Assembly (NCBI GenBank): GCA_050010255.1
Contig: JBEKLJ010000074.1
Coordinates: 1 to 14,839, forward strand
Reading direction: 5' to 3'
Length of the DNA stretch: 14,839 nucleotides
Source of the DNA: JBEKLJ01 sp050010255
GTDB taxonomy: Bacteria > Acidobacteriota > Terriglobia > Bryobacterales > Bryobacteraceae
The translations under genes and the position numbers were made by a program. The notes beneath the pieces were generated by a model, which was not told where the DNA came from, searched no databases, and saw nothing but the letters and a program-made list of their open reading frames with translations. Every line of letters starts with the position of its first letter. Within the stretch, counting starts at the first letter, position 1. Shown in pieces: positions 6,369 through 13,349 of this stretch.

Positions 6369-7873
6369 CAGAACAGGACGCTGATCCAGATGAGCCGGTT
6401 GCCTTCCTTGGCGATGAAGGAGAGTTCCGATTCATCGTCGATGAAACGCGGCGGCGGCGAGGATAGGATGCCTTCATAGGCCTTCCCCAGCGGCTTGCCG
6501 CTGAGGAATACCTGCCACTTGCCACCCGCGAGCTTCGCCGCGTAGGCCACCCGCCCGGCCGGAACGGCGACCAGCGGCCCAACCCCGGCATATGTCATCG
6601 GCTGCGCCAGTCCTTGCAGGGTCCAACCGCCAGCGGTCTTGGCCGCGTAGACCGGCTGTGCTGAATCGCGAGGGAAAACCGGGTCGCCGACCTCCTCGTA
6701 TCTGGCCTGCACGACACCGTTGACCGCAATGGCCCACTGCTTGTCGAACTGCACAGCGTAGGCCACGGCTCGGCCGTCGTCGCTGACCGCCAGTGAGCGT
6801 TCGCGGATCTTTGGCTGGCGGTCGATCACCTTGCCATTGAGCACCACCGCCGTCGCGCCGTTGTCCTCCGGGCCCAGCGTGGCGAGGTGGGCGTGGGCGG
6901 TGGCCTTCGAGTTCCAGGAGAAGCTGCCGGTGGCGCCCAGGCCGAATGCCCCGCCGCCCATCTCCCACGAAACGCTTGGGAAGGCCGGGCCTTCGGCGCC
7001 ATCCACCACCACCGCCTGCCTCCCGTCCGGCTTGCGGGTCAGTCCCGCGATGTGGCGCCTGTCACGCGACACCAGCAGCGCGCCGACTAGCGGGCCCCAC
7101 CCGGGGAGCGGCTCGGTTCCCGCCATCAGCGTCCACGTGTCTCCCCTCTTGAGCCGGTAAATGAGCTTGTTCCCGGGCTGAAGGTACGTCGCGGAATCGA
7201 TGCTCTCCGCGGTCGGGCCGGGACGGCCGTCGAGGTACATGGTGGGGATTGAGTTTCCCAGGGGCGCCACGGCAAACGAGTAGTGCCGGCCATCGTCACT
7301 CCAGGCCATCCCCTCGTGCCAGAAGGATCCGTATTCGATCGGCAGCCAGCTTCTGTCCCGGAAGATCCTCCCGGTCTGGCCCTTGTAGGCCAGGACCAGG
7401 TAGCTGTCCGACTCCTTGGCGAACCAGATCGCCAGGGTGCTGGAGATCCTGATTCTGAAATCGCCGCCAATCAGGTCGATCATGCGGTTGACCCCCGAGA
7501 GGTTGGTAAGGCTGCCAAGCTCGGCGATCTCCCGTCCGTCGCGCACCAGGAACCATGTCTCGCCCCGTTGCCCGCCATAGAAGTAGTGCTCTCCGTTCGG
7601 CGCGAAGTCCACGTTGGTCACGCCGTCGTAGGGGCGCTCCTCGCGCCCATCGACGATGGCGCGCCCTGTCTTCTCCCCTTCCACGGTGAAAGCAATGTGG
7701 TGGCCGCTGCGGCTGAACGACGCCGTGGCCAGCTTCTCCGGGATGGCCGCCTGTCTGACAATCTCGACCTCGGGCTCGGCTCTGCGCCGCCCGCAACCCG
7801 CCAGGAAGACTCCAGCCAGTGCGGCAATCGCCAGGCCGGCCCGTAATGGATGTCTCATCGCCGCCATCTCCAT
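6368..7873 (-). CDS. Lipoprotein with PD40/beta-propeller-like repeats, function unknown
   Basis: A 501-residue secreted protein begins with a lipoprotein signal: basic RHPLR, a hydrophobic run and the lipobox LAGC with the lipidated Cys at 27. The body holds about six irregular repeats of one pattern: a DG turn, a strand rich in I/A/Y/F, a gap, then a strand ending in V-D-G or similar. They lie near 52-84, 88-115, 190-225, 266-298, 361-392 and 437-468; examples are SDDGRAVAYAVQF and GRQAVVVDGAEGP. This resembles TolB/PD40 beta-propeller blades and probably forms a periplasmic or surface-facing propeller. Three in-frame ATGs lie close together at 7873, 7867 and 7858. The third (MRHPL) gives the most usual lipoprotein signal length and has GGAG nine bases upstream, so the protein may start there and be 496 residues. 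No ligand or enzyme activity can be assigned. Confidence 0.85.
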   Translation of the reverse strand: MEMAAMRHPLRAGLAIAALAGVFLAGCGRRRAEPEVEIVRQAAIPEKLATASFSRSGHHIAFTVEGEKTGRAIVDGREERPYDGVTNVDFAPNGEHYFYGGQRGETWFLVRDGREIAELGSLTNLSGVNRMIDLIGGDFRIRISSTLAIWFAKESDSYLVLAYKGQTGRIFRDRSWLPIEYGSFWHEGMAWSDDGRHYSFAVAPLGNSIPTMYLDGRPGPTAESIDSATYLQPGNKLIYRLKRGDTWTLMAGTEPLPGWGPLVGALLVSRDRRHIAGLTRKPDGRQAVVVDGAEGPAFPSVSWEMGGGAFGLGATGSFSWNSKATAHAHLATLGPEDNGATAVVLNGKVIDRQPKIRERSLAVSDDGRAVAYAVQFDKQWAIAVNGVVQARYEEVGDPVFPRDSAQPVYAAKTAGGWTLQGLAQPMTYAGVGPLVAVPAGRVAYAAKLAGGKWQVFLSGKPLGKAYEGILSSPPPRFIDDESELSFIAKEGNRLIWISVLF

Positions 7874-7896
7874 TCCGCTGCGGAATCCGGTTTAAG

Positions 7897-7902
7897 ATTA
7901 TA
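7897..7902 (-). promoter_or_regulatory. -10 element for the lipoprotein gene
   Basis: On the minus strand the bases read TATAAT, a perfect -10 hexamer, 24 nt before the first ATG of the lipoprotein gene. The expected transcript start is near 7890, giving a leader of roughly 17-32 nt depending on the start codon. No convincing -35 hexamer is seen 16-18 nt upstream. Confidence 0.45.
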
Positions 7903-7932
7903 GCGGAGTAGAGAGTTCCGAATAGCGCCGAA

Positions 7933-7963
7933 AGCCGTTAGCGGCCCACCCCTGCCGCTGGCT
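7933..7963. other. Imperfect hairpin in the divergent intergenic region
   Basis: AGCGGC (7940-7945) pairs with GCCGCT (7954-7959) around an eight-base loop. Beyond a three-base bulge (7937-7939), AGCC (7933-7936) pairs with GGCT (7960-7963). It lies in the 295-nt gap between the lipoprotein gene and the GWxTD gene. Between it and the promoter at 8099 (7964-8098) I see no gene, only the palindrome CCGGCCGG near 7974 and a small dyad (GACGC-CT-GCGTC) at 8085-8096. Confidence 0.3.
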
Positions 7964-8098
7964 TCCTCGAAACCGGCCGGAGCCACCCCGCGTCCCCTTC
8001 ACGAAGACATGTTCAGATGGTGCGCGTCGAAGGGTCGGCGCGGTGGGTTTGGACCATAAATTGCTGACGGGAATGAACCTTATTGACGCCTGCGTCGG

Positions 8099-8127
8099 TT
8101 GACGGTCCCCCCGAGGGGGACTACAAT
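8099..8127 (+). promoter_or_regulatory. Sigma-70-type promoter with an operator-like dyad in its spacer
   Basis: TTGACG (8099-8104) and TACAAT (8122-8127) are separated by exactly 17 bp, a near-consensus housekeeping promoter. The whole spacer (8105-8121) is a perfect inverted repeat: GTCCCCC, a central CGA, then GGGGGAC. The predicted transcript start is near 8134, about 35 nt before the GWxTD gene's ATG. A dyad in this place would let a dimeric regulator contact the promoter between its two hexamers. A second TTGACG copy lies 16 bp upstream at 8083-8088. Confidence 0.6.
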
Positions 8128-8168
8128 CAAGAATTAGCATCGGGCTTGCCACCCGAGCGGAGAGGTGT

Positions 8169-9851
8169 ATGAACCTGCCGAAGTTCTGGGCCTGCTGTTG
8201 GGCCTGCGGCATCGCACTCTCGCTGGAGAGCGCTCCGGCGGCCGAGCCAACGGCGGCCACCACGACCCCCTCGGCTCAGCGCGAGACCACCTCCAAGCCC
8301 CTCAGTGAGCGGGAGCGCAAGAAGCGCGAGGAGAGGCTCCGCCGGGAGCTCGCCTCCCCTTACAAGAAGTGGCTCAACGAGGACGTCCTCTACATCATCA
8401 CCGATGAGGAGAGGCAGGCCTTCAGGCGCTTCTCAACCGACGAAGAACGGGAGCAGTTTGTCGAGCAGTTCTGGCTGCGCCGCGATCCGACCCCGGACAC
8501 GGCCGAGAACGAGTTCCGCGAGGAGCACTACCGGCGCATCGCTTACGCCAACGACCACTTCGCTTCCGGGATCCCGGGCTGGAAAACCGACCGCGGCCGC
8601 ATTTACATCATGTTTGGGCCGCCCGATGAGGTCGAAGCGCATCCCTCAGGCGGCAGCTACGAGCGGCCGATCGAAGAGGGCGGCGGCTCAACCTCCACCT
8701 ATCCGTTCGAGATCTGGCGGTACCGCTACCTGGAGGGCATCGGCACTCAGGTCGAGATCGAGTTCGTGGATCCAACGCTGACCGGGGAGTACCACCTGAC
8801 CATGGACCCCTCGGAGAAGGACGCCCTGTTGATGGTCCCCAACGCCGGGCTCACGCTCTACGAGCAGATGGGCCTGACCAGCAAGAACGACCGGTTCGCC
8901 CGCTCCGACGGCACGCACCTGGGCACCGGCAACACGCCGCTACCGGCCCGCTTGGACGAGTTCCAGCGCCTGGAGCAGTGGGCCAATCTGAGCCGGCCGC
9001 CGCAGATCAAGTTCAGAGATCTGGAAGCCGTCGTCAACACCCGCATCACCTACAACCTTCTGCCGATCAAGGTCCGCGTGGACTTCATTCGCATGACCGA
9101 GTCCACGGTGAACACAAGAATCACGGTCCAGTTGAACAACAGGGACCTCCAGTTCCAGAACAAGGAAGGCGTTTCCAGGGCGACGGTGAACATGTACGCG
9201 CGGATCACGTCGATGTCCCGCCGGGTGGTCAACGTTTGGGAGGAGCCGGTTATCATCGAGGCCCCCACCGAGATGCTGTCCGCCCAGAGCGAGAGACACT
9301 CGGTTTACAGCCATTCGGTCTACCTGGCGCCAGGAACCTACCGGCTGAACGTGGTCGCCAAGGACATCGTCGGCGGCACGATGAACAACTACGAGCTGGC
9401 ACTGCACGTGCCGCGCTTCCCGGACGACGCCCTGTCCAGCAGCAGCATCATCCTGTCCGACCTGATCGAGAGAGTCCCGACGCGGAGCATCGGCACCGGG
9501 CAGTTCGTCATCGGCGACTCGAAGGTGCGCCCGCGCGTGACGGAGGCTTTTCGGCGGGACGAGAGGATGGGTATCTACTTCCAGCTCTATAACTTCCAGC
9601 CGGATGCCAGGACCCAGAGGCCCAACGGCGAGATTCAGTATGAAATCCTCCGGAACGGGTCGGACCAGGCGGTCCTGAATTTCAGCGAGGATGTGAACGG
9701 CCTGCCCGGGGCCTCGGCGCGGCAGGTGACGGTGGAGAAGCTGCTCCCCCTGGCGAGGCTTGAGCCCGGGGAGTATACTCTCAGGATGAAGGTGACCGAC
9801 CGGAACCGAAACCAGGTTCTGACCCCGAGTGCCACCTTCAGGGTAAACTGA
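8169..9851 (+). CDS. GWxTD-domain protein, exported, function unknown
   Basis: The 560-residue protein carries the signature that names the GWxTD family: GWKTDRGRIYIMFGPPDEVE (137-156). Such proteins are common in Acidobacteria and Bacteroidetes and have no established biochemical role. The N-terminus is short, hydrophobic and Cys-containing, ends at SAPAAE (21-26) and looks like a signal peptide. A charged, probably helical stretch follows (about 45-66, rich in E, R and K), then the GWxTD domain (about 65-235), and a long beta-rich C-terminal half with repeated-looking strands such as TRITYNLLPIKVRV and LAPGTYRLNVVAKDIVGG. Alternating hydrophobic strands suggest immunoglobulin-like folds. 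The ATG at 8169 is backed by GGAG at 8159-8162, six bases upstream. A good promoter lies at 8099-8127. The next gene starts 37 nt downstream and is probably co-transcribed. Confidence 0.9.
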   Translation: MNLPKFWACCWACGIALSLESAPAAEPTAATTTPSAQRETTSKPLSERERKKREERLRRELASPYKKWLNEDVLYIITDEERQAFRRFSTDEEREQFVEQFWLRRDPTPDTAENEFREEHYRRIAYANDHFASGIPGWKTDRGRIYIMFGPPDEVEAHPSGGSYERPIEEGGGSTSTYPFEIWRYRYLEGIGTQVEIEFVDPTLTGEYHLTMDPSEKDALLMVPNAGLTLYEQMGLTSKNDRFARSDGTHLGTGNTPLPARLDEFQRLEQWANLSRPPQIKFRDLEAVVNTRITYNLLPIKVRVDFIRMTESTVNTRITVQLNNRDLQFQNKEGVSRATVNMYARITSMSRRVVNVWEEPVIIEAPTEMLSAQSERHSVYSHSVYLAPGTYRLNVVAKDIVGGTMNNYELALHVPRFPDDALSSSSIILSDLIERVPTRSIGTGQFVIGDSKVRPRVTEAFRRDERMGIYFQLYNFQPDARTQRPNGEIQYEILRNGSDQAVLNFSEDVNGLPGASARQVTVEKLLPLARLEPGEYTLRMKVTDRNRNQVLTPSATFRVN

Positions 9852-9862
9852 ACTGCGAGGGC

Positions 9863-9892
9863 ATGAGCGGGCGAGGACCCGCACGCGGATGA
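9863..9892 (+). CDS. Possible 9-codon leader ORF coupled to the next gene
   Basis: An ATG at 9863 opens a nine-codon frame (product MSGRGPARG) that ends in TGA at 9890-9892, overlapping the ATG of the following gene as ATGA. A GAGGG sequence just upstream (9857-9861) could serve as its ribosome-binding site, while the downstream ATG at 9889 has no clear site of its own. This layout would let ribosomes ending the short frame restart on the longer gene. Such a short frame could also be chance. Confidence 0.25.
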   Translation: MSGRGPARG

Positions 9893-11682
9893 GCGCCAGG
9901 AAGCTGCCAAGAGCGGTAGGCGTGCTGGCCGGCACATTGGGCGTCGTGGCGCTCGCTTTTTCGGCCACACCCCAGAAGCTGTCCGGCGGCATCGTGGGGA
10001 TGGTAAGCGACTCGGCGGGCATCCCGCAGATGGGCGCCAGCGTCCTGCTCTCGAACCAGTTCGACCGTCTCCTCCAGCGCGTGTTGACCTCCGAGAGCGG
10101 CGCCTTCAGTTTCGATTCCCTCCCGCCGGACGTCTACACGGTCCGCGTCTTGCTGGCCAGCTTCCTGCCGGCGCTCAAGCGCAACATCGTCGTCCAGCCC
10201 GGCATGCAGAGCCTGCTGAACGTGAGCCTGGCGAGCGTGTTCAGCTCCGTCGAGCTGGTGGGGGTCGCCCCCGGTCAGAAATCGCTGATGAGCGAGGAAT
10301 GGCGCTGGGTGCTGCGTAGCGCCAGCGCCACGCGCCCGGTGCTGCGGCTCTTGCCCGGGCTGGGGGACCCCGCTCCCCAGTCGCGGCGCACGGCTTCCAT
10401 GTTTTCGGATACGCGCGGCGTGGTGCGGGTGTCGGGAGGCGACTTGGCCGGCGGCGTCTCCGGCTCCGAGCCGGACCTCGGCACCGCGTTTGCCCTGGCC
10501 ACCTCCTTCCTGGGCAGGAATCAGCTCCAGGTCAGCGGCAATCTCGGATACTCCTCTTTCGCCGGCGTGCCGACGGCGGCCATTCGCACCAGCTTCCGCC
10601 GCGATCTGCCCGGAGGCTTTAGCAGCCCCGAGCTGAAGCTGACCATGCGGCAGGTTTTCCTGCCCGCGCGGGTTGGAGCCGCCCTGTTCGGCGGGATGGC
10701 GACATCGGCTCCCATGCTGCGCACGCTCTCGGCCACGATGCTCGATTCCCAGCGGTTGACCGACGGAGTGCGCATCGACTACGGGGCCTCGATTGACTCG
10801 CTCACCTTCCTCGAACGGTTGAACTACATCAGCCCCTACGCGCGTCTGAGCTATGAACGCGGGCGCGGAGAGGCGATCGAGGTGGGCTACGCCTCGGGCA
10901 CGCCACCGGCCGAGGCGTTCTCCTCCGAGACGGGAAGCGACCTGGAGTTCCAGCAGGATCTGGCCGCGCTGGCCCTGTTCCCGCGGGTGTCGCTGCGCTC
11001 GGGCATGCCCCGTGTGCAGCGGACTCGGAGCGTCGAGGTCGGCTACCACAAGAAGGCCGGCTCGCGAACCTATCGCCTGGCCGCTTACCAGGACAGCGTC
11101 ACCAACCTGGCGGTGACCATGGTTGGCTCCGTCGGTGTGCGGCCGGGCGCGGACTTGCTGCCGGACTTGCTGACGAATAGCTGGACCTTCAACGCCGGCC
11201 GGTACCACAACGTCGGCTACCTGGCATCCGTGACCCAGGACCTTGGGGACCATGCCGGGGCCACGCTGGCCTACGGCAGCGGCGCGGCAGTGAGAGTCGA
11301 GCAGGGCGCCGAGACCTCCAACCCGGACCAGCTCCGAGAGGCCGTCCGCATGGGGCGCCGCCACTCCCTCACGGCCAAGGTCTCCAGCACCGTACCGCGC
11401 ACCGGAACACAGCTCATCGCCAGCTACCAGTGGTCGAACCTGCGGGCCCTGAACGCCCCCCACCTGTACCTCACCCAGCGGGCGCGGGAGGAACTGGGGC
11501 TGAACGTCGGCGTGCGCCAACCGGTTCCCTATTTCGGCGGGCTCCCGGGGCGGGTCGAGGCGAGCGCCGAGCTGCGGAACCTCTTGGCCGAGGGTTACTC
11601 TTCGGTGAACTTCGAGGGGCGCCGCACCTATCTGCTTCAGACGCCGCGGAGCGTGCGCGGGAGCCTGAGTTTCATCTTCTAG
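9889..11682 (+). CDS. Exported carboxypeptidase-regulatory-like domain protein with outer-membrane beta-barrel
   Basis: The 597-residue protein starts with a signal peptide (basic SARKLPR, hydrophobic to about 26). Residues 33-115 form a CarboxypepD_reg/CNA-B-like beta-sandwich, with the typical G-x-V-x-D-x-x-G-x-P start, SGAFSFDSLPPDVYTVRV (70-87) and a final strand. The rest is rich in alternating strands and closes with SLSFIF, an aromatic C-terminus usual for outer-membrane barrels. This recalls TonB-dependent receptors of the SusC/acidobacterial type, which also carry this N-terminal domain, but at about 600 residues it is short and I see no plug domain or TonB box. It may be a plain barrel or a surface anchor. 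The ATG at 9889 overlaps the stop of a 9-codon frame; the GWxTD gene lies 37 nt upstream, suggesting a two-gene envelope unit. The cargo or role is unknown. Confidence 0.75.
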   Translation: MSARKLPRAVGVLAGTLGVVALAFSATPQKLSGGIVGMVSDSAGIPQMGASVLLSNQFDRLLQRVLTSESGAFSFDSLPPDVYTVRVLLASFLPALKRNIVVQPGMQSLLNVSLASVFSSVELVGVAPGQKSLMSEEWRWVLRSASATRPVLRLLPGLGDPAPQSRRTASMFSDTRGVVRVSGGDLAGGVSGSEPDLGTAFALATSFLGRNQLQVSGNLGYSSFAGVPTAAIRTSFRRDLPGGFSSPELKLTMRQVFLPARVGAALFGGMATSAPMLRTLSATMLDSQRLTDGVRIDYGASIDSLTFLERLNYISPYARLSYERGRGEAIEVGYASGTPPAEAFSSETGSDLEFQQDLAALALFPRVSLRSGMPRVQRTRSVEVGYHKKAGSRTYRLAAYQDSVTNLAVTMVGSVGVRPGADLLPDLLTNSWTFNAGRYHNVGYLASVTQDLGDHAGATLAYGSGAAVRVEQGAETSNPDQLREAVRMGRRHSLTAKVSSTVPRTGTQLIASYQWSNLRALNAPHLYLTQRAREELGLNVGVRQPVPYFGGLPGRVEASAELRNLLAEGYSSVNFEGRRTYLLQTPRSVRGSLSFIF

Positions 11683-11700
11683 CGCGGCCATAACCGAGCC

Positions 11701-11722
11701 GCAACCGGAAGGGAGTGGTTGC
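11701..11722 (+). terminator. Hairpin after the beta-barrel gene, possible terminator
   Basis: GCAACC (11701-11706) pairs with GGTTGC (11717-11722) around a ten-base loop, 18 nt after the stop codon. A smaller stem (GCGGC 11684-11688 with GCCGC 11698-11702) just overlaps it. The following bases are not T-rich, so intrinsic termination is only a guess. Confidence 0.25.
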
Positions 11723-11742
11723 CTCTCGATCCCCGTATCGCT

Positions 11743-11784
11743 TCTGCGCCGGAGGCGCGCCGCCGTGCGGCTAGCACCGCGCAG
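11743..11784. repeat. Diverged third copy of the hairpin intergenic repeat
   Basis: The order of elements matches the junction of the 86-bp repeats at 6231-6273: TCT, a short GC hairpin (here GCGCC 11746-11750 with GGCGC 11754-11758), three spacer bases, then GCCGTGCGG, a pyrimidine, TAGCACCGC and CAG. The first hairpin has changed in both arms (GCGGC/GCCGC to GCGCC/GGCGC) yet still pairs. The GTGC-GGCTA-GCAC stem (11765-11777) is kept. It lies 33 nt upstream of nadB, beside another small stem (CCGGG 11785-11789 with CCCGG 11793-11797). Confidence 0.65.
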
Positions 11785-11816
11785 CCGGGCGGCCCGGATG
11801 TTGGATACTGGAGACA

Positions 11817-13349
11817 GTGGATCCGGACTTTCTGGTCGTCGGCGCCGGCGTGGCGGGTTTGCGCGCGGCCGTCGAGCTGTGCCAGGCCGGCTCGGTGCTG
11901 GTGGTGGCCAAGGACAGCCTGCACGAGTCGTCCTCGGAGTACGCGCAGGGCGGCATCGCGGCCGCGCTGGGCGAGGACGACCGCATCGCGCTGCACGAGC
12001 AGGACACGCTCACGGCCGGCGACGGGCTGTCGGACCCGGCGGCCGTGCGCACGCTGGTCGAGCAGGCGCCGGGCGCGATCGAGGAACTGATCGAGTGGGG
12101 CGCGGAGTTCGACCACGAGGGGCCGCGGCTGGCGCTGGGGCGCGAAGGAGCGCACAGCCGCCGCAGGATCCTCCACGCGCACGGCGATTCGACCGGGCGG
12201 GAGATCGCGCGAACCCTGTATCACAAGGCCTCGTCTCTGCCCAACATCGAGTTCCGGAGCTTCGCCGCCATCACGGATCTGGTAGTGACCGGTGAGGGAG
12301 AAGCCGCCGGCGTCGTGGTTTGTGACGCCTCGGCGCGGCACTGGCTGCCGCTGTACGCGCGGGCCGTGCTGGTGGCCACGGGCGGCCTGGGACGCGTCTA
12401 TCGCGACACCACCAACCCCGAGGTCGCCACGGGCGACGGAGTCGCCGCCGCCTTCCGCGCCGGCGCCGAGATCGCCGACATCGAGTTCGTGCAGTTCCAT
12501 CCGACCGCCCTGTACACCCCGGGCGCTCCGGCGTTCCTGCTCTCGGAGGCGCTGCGGGGCGAGGGGGCCTATCTGCTGAACGCCGCCGGAGAGCGGTTCA
12601 TGGCGCGCTACGATGAGCGCGCGGAACTGGCGCCCCGGGACATCGTCTCCCGCGCGATCCTGACCGAGATGCGGCGGCGCGGCGAGGATCGGGTCTACCT
12701 GGATGTCCGCCACCTGGGGCGCGAGTTCCTGGAGGCCCGCTTCCCGCGAATCTGCGAAACCTGCCTGCGCTACGGCCTGGATCTTTCCGCCGACCCGGTG
12801 CCGGTGCGCCCGGCCGCGCACTATGCCATGGGCGGGATCCGCACCGACCTGGAGGGCCGCGCCAGCCTGCCGCGGCTGTTCGCGGCGGGCGAGGTGGCCT
12901 CGACCGGCGTCCACGGCGCCAACCGGCTGGCGAGCAACTCGTTGCTGGAGGGCGTGGTCTTCGGCGCGCGCGCGGGCCGGGCCATGCGCGAGCTGGCCGG
13001 CGCCCCGCTGGCTACTTCCTCCCGCTGCCCCGAGCCGCGCTTCCCCGGCCTGTCGGCGGAGCGGCTGCGGGCGCTGGCCTGGGAGAAGTGCGGCATCGTC
13101 CGCTCGGGCCGCGAGCTGGAGGAGGTCTTGGAGGAGCTGGCCAGCGTTCCGGAGCAAGCCGCGCCGGCGCCAAACCGCGCGCTGTTCGAGCTGCGCAGCA
13201 TACATACGGTGGTCTGGCTGATCGCGCGCTGCGCGCTGGCGCGCCAGGAAAGCCGCGGGGCGCACTACCGGACCGATTTCCCCGAGGAGCGGCCCGAATT
13301 CCAGAAGCACACCATCATCGGGAAGGACCATGAGGTCGCCTTCCGCTGA
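11817..13349 (+). CDS. nadB: L-aspartate oxidase
   Basis: The 510-residue FAD enzyme oxidises L-aspartate to iminoaspartate, the first step of bacterial de novo NAD synthesis; quinolinate synthase NadA then uses the product. It begins with the dinucleotide-binding VVGAGVAG (7-14) and has the family blocks SSSEYAQGGIAAALG (38-52), GREGAHSRRRILHAHGDSTG (108-127), QFHPTALY (226-233), LAPRDIVSRAI (271-281), RPAAHYAMGGI (331-341) and GVHGANRLASNSLLEG (364-379). Residues matching the E. coli active site appear present (E110, R274, H335, R370), as does the C-terminal SRGAHYRTDFPE (479-490). These distinguish it from succinate dehydrogenase flavoproteins. The start is GTG at 11817 with GGAG at 11810-11813. 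nadA and nadC are not in the window. The next gene overlaps its end by 20 bp. Confidence 0.95.
   Translation: MDPDFLVVGAGVAGLRAAVELCQAGSVLVVAKDSLHESSSEYAQGGIAAALGEDDRIALHEQDTLTAGDGLSDPAAVRTLVEQAPGAIEELIEWGAEFDHEGPRLALGREGAHSRRRILHAHGDSTGREIARTLYHKASSLPNIEFRSFAAITDLVVTGEGEAAGVVVCDASARHWLPLYARAVLVATGGLGRVYRDTTNPEVATGDGVAAAFRAGAEIADIEFVQFHPTALYTPGAPAFLLSEALRGEGAYLLNAAGERFMARYDERAELAPRDIVSRAILTEMRRRGEDRVYLDVRHLGREFLEARFPRICETCLRYGLDLSADPVPVRPAAHYAMGGIRTDLEGRASLPRLFAAGEVASTGVHGANRLASNSLLEGVVFGARAGRAMRELAGAPLATSSRCPEPRFPGLSAERLRALAWEKCGIVRSGRELEEVLEELASVPEQAAPAPNRALFELRSIHTVVWLIARCALARQESRGAHYRTDFPEERPEFQKHTIIGKDHEVAFR

Noticed and set aside
8099..8127. Intrinsic terminator from the GTCCCCC/GGGGGAC dyad
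   Set aside because: It lacks a T-run and lies precisely between good -35 and -10 hexamers upstream of a gene, so an operator is the better reading.
7898..8263. 121-codon minus-strand open frame in the divergent control region
   Set aside because: It overlaps the start of the GWxTD gene and its promoter, and the peptide has no domain. I treat it as non-coding, though the region itself is noted as unexplained.
9838..11691. 617-codon minus-strand open frame
   Set aside because: It is opposite the CarboxypepD_reg/barrel gene, which has a signal peptide and recognisable domain; the antisense product resembles no protein family.
11817..13349. Succinate dehydrogenase or fumarate reductase flavoprotein
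   Set aside because: The sequence blocks, length and C-terminal SRGAHYRTDFPE fit NadB, and no iron-sulfur or membrane subunit genes are adjacent.
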